A stretch of DNA of 6,292 bases from Gammaproteobacteria bacterium (GTDB lineage Bacteria > Pseudomonadota > Gammaproteobacteria > Pseudomonadales > Azotimanducaceae_A). A program made the position numbers and the translations under genes. Below are positions 1 to 5,314 of the stretch, piece by piece. The notes under the pieces are model-generated. The model saw only the letters and a program-made list of their open reading frames with translations. It ran no database searches and had not been told where the DNA came from. How positions within the stretch are numbered: the first letter of the stretch is position 1; each line of letters begins with the position of its first letter. The stretch lies in the NCBI GenBank assembly GCA_026713405.1, contig JAPOON010000249.1, positions 1 to 6,292 of the forward strand, written 5' to 3'.

Positions 1-262
1 AAGCGACGCGCATCCCCGCGCTGCGCACGGAATAGCGCGCGTAGGTGACGAACACATAGCGCACCGTTACCGCCGCGACGATACCGAGAACCTGGTTGGC
101 AACGTCGCCGTCGCCGGCGGCCACCTTGTCGATGCCCGCGGCCAGGAAGAAAGGTACAAGGGCTTGGGATACCCGGGCGAAGCCGAAGCTGGCGATGCCG
201 GCCCCGAGCCGCAGCCGGTAGGGAAGTACGAACGGCTTCAGCCGAAGCAGCGAGTTCAGCAT
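1..262 (-). CDS. ABC transporter, exporter-type transmembrane domain (N-terminal part, runs off left edge)
   Basis: This is the first 87 codons of a gene read leftward, starting MLNSLLRLKPFVLPYRLRL and still open at the window edge. What is seen: a basic amphipathic start, a first hydrophobic segment at about residues 20-42, a short acidic loop (DKVAAGDGD), and a second hydrophobic segment at about residues 56-75. It ends in YSVRSAGMRVA, which resembles the stretch after TM2 in type I ABC exporters, where the consensus continues into a YDLR-like motif. Known for the family: such half-transporters carry a C-terminal ATPase and export lipids, peptides or drugs; the ATPase part lies outside the window. 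Start choice: an in-frame ATG at 307 would add 15 residues (MPGRSAAPSNPRNRP), but it overlaps a TATAAT -10 box, so the ATG at 262 is preferred. Neither start has a clear Shine-Dalgarno. The substrate is unknown. The ABC reading rests on the two helices and the closing motif only. Confidence 0.72.
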   Translation of the reverse strand, partial: MLNSLLRLKPFVLPYRLRLGAGIASFGFARVSQALVPFFLAAGIDKVAAGDGDVANQVLGIVAAVTVRYVFVTYARYSVRSAGMRVA

Positions 263-305
263 GGGACGGTTGCGGGGGTTCGAAGGCGCGGCACTGCGGC
301 CGGGC

Positions 306-311
306 ATTATA
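306..311 (-). promoter_or_regulatory. Candidate -10 box for the leftward ABC gene
   Basis: Read on the minus strand, positions 311-306 are a perfect TATAAT. Transcription would start near 299 and leave a leader of about 37 bases before the ATG at 262. No convincing -35 hexamer is found 16-19 bases upstream; the best candidates match TTGACA at only two positions. An activator may be needed, or the match may be chance in GC-rich DNA. Confidence 0.4.
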
Positions 312-400
312 CGCACTGCGGATTGATGGTGCCGCGCTAGACTTTTTTGTCGCCGGGCGTGCGATCGATGGCGACGGCGGCAAGGCGCAATGACGGCGGA

Positions 401-410
401 TGTCCGGACA
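401..410. promoter_or_regulatory. Perfect 10-bp palindrome between divergent promoters (possible operator)
   Basis: TGTCCGGACA is its own reverse complement and lies about 90 bases upstream of the ABC -10 box and 40 bases upstream of the rightward -35-like box. The symmetry does not extend into the flanks. The position suits a site for a dimeric regulator acting on one or both genes, but a 10-bp palindrome can occur by chance and no regulator gene is next to it. The remainder of the 222-base intergenic stretch (263-484) shows only an A/T run at 343-348 and the two promoter-like elements. Confidence 0.2.
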
Positions 411-449
411 AGGCGAAGGACCCCTTCCAGCCTTATTTGGGCTACCGTA

Positions 450-478
450 TCGACACACCTGCCGAACTTCGATGTAAT
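450..478 (+). promoter_or_regulatory. Candidate sigma70-type promoter for the spondin-domain gene
   Basis: TCGACA (450-455) and TGTAAT (473-478) each match five of six consensus bases and are separated by exactly 17 bases. Transcription would be expected to start about seven bases after the -10 box, at roughly 485, which is the A of the chosen ATG. The message would then be leaderless, which fits the lack of any Shine-Dalgarno in front of this ATG. This is prediction by pattern only. Confidence 0.4.
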
Positions 479-484
479 TCCTCC

Positions 485-2008
485 ATGATCAGTGGCATCC
501 ATCTGGAAACGGTCTGCAACACGCCGGCGCTTGGTTGTTCCGCCGGATGCCGCGGGCGCGCCCCGTCACCAACCGCTGCCGTCCCGACCGGCGTGGCCGC
601 TGCGGCGCTGCTGATCCTGGCGGTTCTCTGGCTGCCGCTACCGCTGCATGCCCAGACCGAGGCTTCTCCGGCAAGTTATCGGGTGACCTTCGAGGGAACC
701 TGGACCACGGCCGCCACGCCCGGCGGACTGCCGTCCAGCGCGCACTTCTCAAGGCTTATCGGCGCCACCCACAATGGCAACGTGATTTTCTGGGAGGCCG
801 GAGCCATGGCCAGCCCCGGCGTCGAATCCGTTGCGGAACTCGGTACGACCGGCACTTTCAAGCGCGAGATCAGCGCCAGCGAGCATGCGCTGGCCACCAT
901 CGAGAAGGGCCTTCCCGGTGGTGGGACACCGACGGCGTCCGTTGACTTCGAGGTGACTGCGGATCATCCACTGGTCACGCTGCTCACCATGATCGCGCCG
1001 AGTCCGGACTGGTTCGTAGGCGTTACCGGGCTGTCGCTGCTGGACGATGCGGGGCATTGGCGGGAGCGCCTGGAAGTCGACCTGTTTCCCTACGATGCCG
1101 GCACCGAGGACGGTGAGGACTTTTCGTTGAGCAACCCGGCCACCGTGCCCCAGGGGGTCATCACCAGCATCAGGGGTATGGGCAAGTTCACCGACGAACC
1201 GATGGCGAGACTGACATTTGTCTGCGAGGGCGGCTGCGATCCGCCTCCTCCCGCATCGTTGGTGCGGGTTGTGCCACTGTTTCCCCCGGCAAAGGATGCG
1301 CCTGGCCGCCAGGGTTTCGTTCGGGTGATCAATCGCTCCAGTGAAGTCGCTGAAGTGGAGATCGTTGCCATTGACGACATGGGGCTGCACTCTGAGCCTG
1401 TCACTTTGTCCATTGCCGGCGGCGAGACGGCGCATTTCAATTCCGAAGACCTGGAAACGGGCGAACCAGGGAAGGGGTTGTCCGGCGGCACCGGTGCCCG
1501 GGAAGGCGATTCGCGCCTGAATCTGACGACAGACCTCGAGGTCGAGGTGCTTTCCTACATTCGCCATTCCGATGGCTTCCTGACGGCGATGCACGATACC
1601 GTCCCGAGTGAGGACAACGAGTATCGGGTAGCGATGTTCAATCCGGGCCGAAACACGAATCAGCAAAGCCTGTTGCGCCTGGTCAATTTCGGAACCGAGG
1701 AAGCCGCGATTGAGGTCGAGGGCATCGACGATGACGGGAATAGCTCCGGCATGGTGCGGCTGACTTTGCCCGCTGGCGGCGCCGGAATGGTCTCGGCGGC
1801 ACTCCTTGAATCAAATGAGAGCCGTGACGACCCGGACCAGTCCGGTGGTCCGGTTGCCCTGGAGGGTGAACTGGGAACCGGAACGGGCAAGTGGCAACTG
1901 ACCGTGCGATCCGGGCAGCCCCTGGGGGTCATGAGCCTACTTGAGAGCCCGACCGGCCATCTGACCAACCTGTCGACGGCACCTTCACGGCTCGGCGGGA
2001 ACGAGTGA
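485..2008 (+). CDS. Secreted spondin_N-domain protein with two C-terminal beta-rich repeats
   Basis: The product is an exported protein of about 507 residues with unknown role. From the ATG at 485, residues 1-36 are an unusually long N-region with three cysteines. Residues 37-54 are a hydrophobic core (VAAAALLILAVLWLPLPL) followed by HA|QT, a plausible signal peptidase I site near residue 56; there is no lipobox. Residues 65-246 match the spondin_N fold: YRVTFEGTW, then SPDWFVGVTGLSLL, then the acidic DLFPYDAGTEDGEDF, then NPATVPQGVITSI. In F-spondin this domain is extracellular and calcium-linked; the role in bacteria is little defined. A CEGGC cysteine pair (247, 251) and a PPPP linker lead into two related repeats at about residues 262-374 and 381-500. 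Start choice: the frame is open back to a TTG at 347, but the 347-484 part looks non-coding. A GTG at 593 would leave a signal without basic residues. The gene diverges from the ABC gene and converges with the RND permease, so it is probably monocistronic. I am confident of the coding frame and the spondin domain, and less sure of the start. Confidence 0.85.
   Translation: MISGIHLETVCNTPALGCSAGCRGRAPSPTAAVPTGVAAAALLILAVLWLPLPLHAQTEASPASYRVTFEGTWTTAATPGGLPSSAHFSRLIGATHNGNVIFWEAGAMASPGVESVAELGTTGTFKREISASEHALATIEKGLPGGGTPTASVDFEVTADHPLVTLLTMIAPSPDWFVGVTGLSLLDDAGHWRERLEVDLFPYDAGTEDGEDFSLSNPATVPQGVITSIRGMGKFTDEPMARLTFVCEGGCDPPPPASLVRVVPLFPPAKDAPGRQGFVRVINRSSEVAEVEIVAIDDMGLHSEPVTLSIAGGETAHFNSEDLETGEPGKGLSGGTGAREGDSRLNLTTDLEVEVLSYIRHSDGFLTAMHDTVPSEDNEYRVAMFNPGRNTNQQSLLRLVNFGTEEAAIEVEGIDDDGNSSGMVRLTLPAGGAGMVSAALLESNESRDDPDQSGGPVALEGELGTGTGKWQLTVRSGQPLGVMSLLESPTGHLTNLSTAPSRLGGNE
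1268..1984 (+). repeat. Two tandem diverged protein repeats (about 115 residues each) in the spondin-domain protein
   Basis: Copy 1 is at about 1268-1606 and copy 2 at about 1625-1984. They align by matching landmarks in the same order. RQGFVRVINRSSEVAEVEIVAIDDMG pairs with a copy-2 stretch ending IEVEGIDDDGNSSG, so each has an R(V/L)(I/V)N strand and then an I-D-D-x-G turn. VTLSIAGGE pairs with VRLTLPAGG. The DLETG segment pairs with LLESN. GDSRLNLTTDLEVEVLSYI pairs with GKWQLTVRSGQPLGVMSLL. HSDGFLTAMHDTVP pairs with SPTGHLTNLSTAP. The alternating hydrophobic pattern suggests Ig-like beta sandwiches. I recall this repeat type from other gammaproteobacterial secreted proteins but cannot assign a named family or binding partner. 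Confidence 0.7.
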
Positions 2009-2012
2009 GTCA

Positions 2013-2032
2013 GCGCCCTGAGCCGGGGGCGC
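2013..2032 (+). terminator. GC-rich hairpin after the spondin-domain gene (weak terminator candidate)
   Basis: GCGCCC (2013-2018) and GGGCGC (2027-2032) form a perfect 6-bp stem with an 8-base loop, five bases after the TGA at 2006-2008. No T-tract follows, since the nearby run is A-rich on this strand, so it lacks half of an intrinsic terminator. It may instead protect the 3' end or act with Rho. Confidence 0.25.
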
Positions 2033-2130
2033 ACAGTCGGCAGAGCCGAAAAAACCGGACAAGACCTTTTGTTCGCAGATCGGCTGTGAAATGAGTCAAA
2101 TTCCCTCCCGGTCGCCGTTGTCTCGTCGGT

Positions 2131-2145
2131 CGGGGCATCGCCCCG
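2131..2145 (-). terminator. GC-rich hairpin after the RND permease gene (weak terminator candidate)
   Basis: CGGGGC-ATC-GCCCCG is a perfect 6-bp stem with a 3-base loop, eight bases beyond the stop of the leftward permease gene. No T-tract follows on the minus strand. The first T-run in that direction is about 80 bases further on (the A-run at 2050-2055). It mirrors the hairpin after the convergent gene, so the pair may mark where the two transcripts end, but neither is a canonical intrinsic terminator. Confidence 0.25.
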
Positions 2146-2153
2146 TCAGCCTG

Positions 2154-5100
2154 TCATTTCGCGGGCAGGACCGGGTCGCCGGTCGTTTCGGACCCGGTCG
2201 TGCGCCGCCATAGCTGCCGGGCGAGTTGGCCGATGTCGTTGCCGATGAGGATGTTGACCGGCACCAGGATGAGGGTGATGGCGGTGGCGAAGAGGATGCC
2301 GAAACCGAGGGAAATCGCCATCGGAATAAGGAACTGGGCCGTGGTGGATTTCTCGAGCAGGAGTGGCGACAGCCCGAAAAACGTGGTGAGCGAGGTCAGC
2401 AGGATCGGTCGAAAGCGGATGACGCCGGCGTTGAGCACCGCCTCCTTCAGGCTGTTGCCCAGTTGGCGCTGCCGGTTCACGGCATGCACCAGCACCAGGC
2501 TGTCGTTCACCACCACGCCCGTCAACGCCAGGAAACCCATGATACTCACCATGGCCAGGTTGAAGCCCATGAGCCAGTGCCCCACCACGGCGCCGATCAG
2601 CCCGAACGGGATGACCGACATCACCACCAGCGGTTCGGTATAGGACTTGAGCGGCAGCGCCAGCATGCAGTAGATGGCGAACAGCACGATCAGCACCCCG
2701 GTCTGCAGGCTGCCGAAGGACTGGCGCTGCTCCCGGGCCTCCCCCTCCATGACATGGGCGATGCCCGGATATTGCGGTATCAGGTCGTCGAGGTATCGGC
2801 GCAACTGGTCGTTCAGCACGGTCATGTTGGTGCTGGATTTCTCGACCTCGGCGGTGACATTGACGGTGCGATAGCCGTCGATGCGCGTGATCTGCAACGG
2901 CGAGCGGCCGGGGATCAGTGAAGCCACATGGGAGAGCGGGATCTGCCGCCCGGCCGGGGTGGCGATCAGCATTTCATCCAGGGTGGCGACATCGGCGCGT
3001 TCCGAGGGCGGCAGGCGCACGAGCACGTCGACCTCGTCCCGGCCGCGCTGAACGCGCTGTACCAGGAAGCCCTTGAATGCCTGGCCGACCTGGCCCGCTA
3101 CATTGTTGCGCGTGAGGCCCAGCACATGCCCCTGGGGCTTCAGTTCGATGCGCAGTTCCTCCTTGCCGTCGGACAGGGAATCGGCAATTTCGTAGACGGT
3201 GGGGTAGGTCGAAAGGTGCGCTTTGACGGCGTCCGCGGCCGCGCCCAGGTCGTCAAGCGAGCGGCCGCTCAACTGCACGTCTATGGGGTCGCCGGTGCGG
3301 AAGATGTCGGTGCGGAAGGTGAGCGACTCCGCGCCGGGCACGGGCCCGATCAGCTGCCGCCACTCGGCGGCGATGGTCCCCGTGCTGATTTCGATGGAGC
3401 GCTGCTCGGGCGGAACCAGTTCGATCTCCACGCGCCCGTATTGGGAACCGAGTGAAAAACGCCGGGAACCGGTGCTGGTCAGCACATGGCGAACGATGCT
3501 CTCACCGGTTGCCTCGTCGGTATAGCGTTCTCGTACCTCCAGCGCTGCCTCCAGCATGCGCGTCACGTAGCGGTCCGTGACGCCGAACTGCGTGCCGGTG
3601 GGCATGGTCAGGTTCGCCGAGATGGTCTCCCCCTCGACGCGCGGCATGAAGGTGAAGCGCGTCCAGCCGCTCATGATGAGCGTCACCATGAGGAACAGCA
3701 CACCGACGAAGGCAGCCAGGGTGGCGTAGCGATGGTGGGTCAGAAAGTCGAGCGCCGGGCGGTAGCGCAGCAGTACCTGCCTCTCGAAGCCGTCTGCGAA
3801 GCGGCGCTGCCAGGTCACGAAACGGTTCTTGTACACTTTCTCGTGGGTTCCACCCATGCCTTTCAGGTGGGCGGGCAGCACCAGCTTGGACTCGATCAGT
3901 GAGAACAGCAGCACGCGCACCACCACCATGGCGATGGGGGCTGCAATGTTGCCGAAGCGGCCCTCGATAAAGGCCAGCGGCAGGAAGGCCACCATGGTGG
4001 TCAGTACGCCGAAGGTGACGGGTACGGCGACATCGAGAGTGCCCTTGACGGAGGCATCCAGCCCGGAATGGCCGCACTTCTGGCGCTGGTAGCCGCTTTC
4101 ACCGGTGACGATGGCGTCGTCGACCACGATGCCGAGCACCACGATGAAGCCGAACGCGCTCATCAGGTTCAGGCTGACGCCCATGGCCGCCATGGCCGTG
4201 AATGCGCCCAGGAAGCTGATCGGAATGCCGATGAACACCCACAGGGCGATTTTCGGCCGCAGGAACAGCGTCAGCAGGGCGATCACCAGGATGGCGCCCT
4301 GCAAGCCGCTCGTCCCCAGCACCCCGAGGCGATTCTTGAGTTGCTGGGCGTCGTCGTCCCAGAAGCTCAACTGCATGCCGGAAGGCAGTGAATGCTGCTG
4401 CCCGGCGATGTAGTCGTGCACCGTCTCGGAGATATCGAGCGCGCTTTCGTCGCCAACCCGCTGTACGTCGATGAGTGCCGCGGGATTGCCGTCGAACTGG
4501 GTCTTGACCGTGTCTTCCTGGAAGCCGTCATGCACCCTGGCCACGTCCGAGACGCGTACGATGGACCCGTCCGCGTTGGTCTTAACGACGATGGAGTCGA
4601 AATCGGAGCGCCGGTACGCCTGCCCCTTGGAGCGGATCAGCACATCGCCGCCCTGGGTGCGTACGTTGCCGGCGGAGAGGTCGACGGAACTGGCCCGTAT
4701 GGCGTTCGCGATCTGGGCCAGGGTCAGGTCGAACTGGCGCAGCCGGTCCTGAGAAGCTTCGATGGCGATCTCGTAGCGCCGCACCGCATCCAGGGTGACC
4801 TGGGAAATCCCGTCCATGCGCAACAGGTCGTCGCGCACCCGCTCGGCGTACAGGCGAATTTCCTGCTCGGAGTAGGGTCCGGAGACCACCACGGTGATGA
4901 CGTCGAAGGTGAACTGGGCAAGCCGGATCACCGGCCGGCGGGCGTTCTCCGGAAAGGTGTCGATGGCATCGACGCGGGTCTTGACTTCGTCCAGCAACAC
5001 CCGCGGGTCGTGGCCGTCGGCGACTTCCACAAATACGGAGGCCGCACCCTCCCGGGAGGTGCTGGTCACCTTCTTGATGCCATCGAGCCCCTCGAGGGCC

Positions 5101-5303
5101 TGCTCGATGCGAATTGCCACACCGAGTTCCGCGTCTTCGGGCGTTGCGCCGCGCAACCGCACGGTCACCGAGATGCTGTCCGGTTCGAACTCCGGAAAGA
5201 CCTCGACGGCGGTCTCGTAGAACAACGAATAACCGCCGAGCAGCAGCACCGTCACCATCAGCAGGTTGGCGGCCACATCGTTGCGCGCGAACCAGGCGAT
5301 CAT
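2154..5303 (-). CDS. RND-family efflux permease (AcrB/AcrD/AcrF superfamily), inner membrane
   Basis: This complete 1049-residue protein has the usual RND length and duplicated plan. TM1 is at about 12-28, the first periplasmic porter and docking region at 30-330, TM2-TM6 at about 334-478, TM7 at about 526-545, the second periplasmic region at 550-865, and TM8-TM12 at about 866-1018. In the family, a trimer uses the proton gradient to pump substrates into an adaptor and outer-membrane channel. The acidic TM4 pair is present (GIVVDDAIV, D395 and D396), as are the TM11 residues matching AcrB R971, R973 and T978 (R963, R965, T970). At the AcrB K940 position in TM10 there is N933 followed by D934 (GVVVNDSLVLV). 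The motifs WVFIGIPISFLGAF, PVTFGVLTT and LPAHL mark a drug-type rather than a CzcA-type heavy-metal pump; the substrate is unknown. Arg463 lies inside TM6. The start ATG overlaps the adaptor stop as ATGA and has AGGGG upstream. I see no frameshift or truncation. Confidence 0.95.
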   Translation of the reverse strand: MIAWFARNDVAANLLMVTVLLLGGYSLFYETAVEVFPEFEPDSISVTVRLRGATPEDAELGVAIRIEQALEGLDGIKKVTSTSREGAASVFVEVADGHDPRVLLDEVKTRVDAIDTFPENARRPVIRLAQFTFDVITVVVSGPYSEQEIRLYAERVRDDLLRMDGISQVTLDAVRRYEIAIEASQDRLRQFDLTLAQIANAIRASSVDLSAGNVRTQGGDVLIRSKGQAYRRSDFDSIVVKTNADGSIVRVSDVARVHDGFQEDTVKTQFDGNPAALIDVQRVGDESALDISETVHDYIAGQQHSLPSGMQLSFWDDDAQQLKNRLGVLGTSGLQGAILVIALLTLFLRPKIALWVFIGIPISFLGAFTAMAAMGVSLNLMSAFGFIVVLGIVVDDAIVTGESGYQRQKCGHSGLDASVKGTLDVAVPVTFGVLTTMVAFLPLAFIEGRFGNIAAPIAMVVVRVLLFSLIESKLVLPAHLKGMGGTHEKVYKNRFVTWQRRFADGFERQVLLRYRPALDFLTHHRYATLAAFVGVLFLMVTLIMSGWTRFTFMPRVEGETISANLTMPTGTQFGVTDRYVTRMLEAALEVRERYTDEATGESIVRHVLTSTGSRRFSLGSQYGRVEIELVPPEQRSIEISTGTIAAEWRQLIGPVPGAESLTFRTDIFRTGDPIDVQLSGRSLDDLGAAADAVKAHLSTYPTVYEIADSLSDGKEELRIELKPQGHVLGLTRNNVAGQVGQAFKGFLVQRVQRGRDEVDVLVRLPPSERADVATLDEMLIATPAGRQIPLSHVASLIPGRSPLQITRIDGYRTVNVTAEVEKSSTNMTVLNDQLRRYLDDLIPQYPGIAHVMEGEAREQRQSFGSLQTGVLIVLFAIYCMLALPLKSYTEPLVVMSVIPFGLIGAVVGHWLMGFNLAMVSIMGFLALTGVVVNDSLVLVHAVNRQRQLGNSLKEAVLNAGVIRFRPILLTSLTTFFGLSPLLLEKSTTAQFLIPMAISLGFGILFATAITLILVPVNILIGNDIGQLARQLWRRTTGSETTGDPVLPAK

Positions 5304-5314
5304 CGGGCGCCCCT
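5300..5314 (-). promoter_or_regulatory. Translational coupling site (ATGA overlap with Shine-Dalgarno) between adaptor and permease
   Basis: Read on the minus strand, ATGA at 5303-5300 holds the start codon of the permease and the TGA stop of the adaptor. AGGGG at 5314-5310 lies six bases before the ATG and can serve as a ribosome binding site. Ribosomes finishing the adaptor can reinitiate on the permease, which ties their production together. This overlap also decides the permease start. Confidence 0.75.

Noticed and set aside
263..307. An upstream in-frame ATG at 307 for the ABC gene
   Set aside because: It overlaps the TATAAT at 311-306, so a transcript from that promoter would not include it. 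It would become possible if the promoter is elsewhere.
347..484. An N-terminal extension of the spondin-domain protein back to a TTG at 347
   Set aside because: The added residues are not signal-like, the TTG lies in a T-run with no ribosome binding site, and promoter-like elements at 450-478 fall inside it.
749..1666. A 305-codon open frame on the minus strand opposite the spondin-domain gene
   Set aside because: Its translation shows no recognisable domain and is rich in Arg, Gly and His as expected for antisense of GC-rich coding DNA, while the plus strand has a clear signal peptide and spondin domain.
2040..2060. A-run with flanking CCG/CGG as an intrinsic terminator
   Set aside because: The stem is only three or four base pairs, and the run is A on the plus strand; on the minus strand the T-run is not preceded by a good hairpin.
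2226..2921. A 231-codon plus-strand frame rich in His and Gln
   Set aside because: The composition is the mirror of codons in the permease TM8-TM12 region; there is no independent support.
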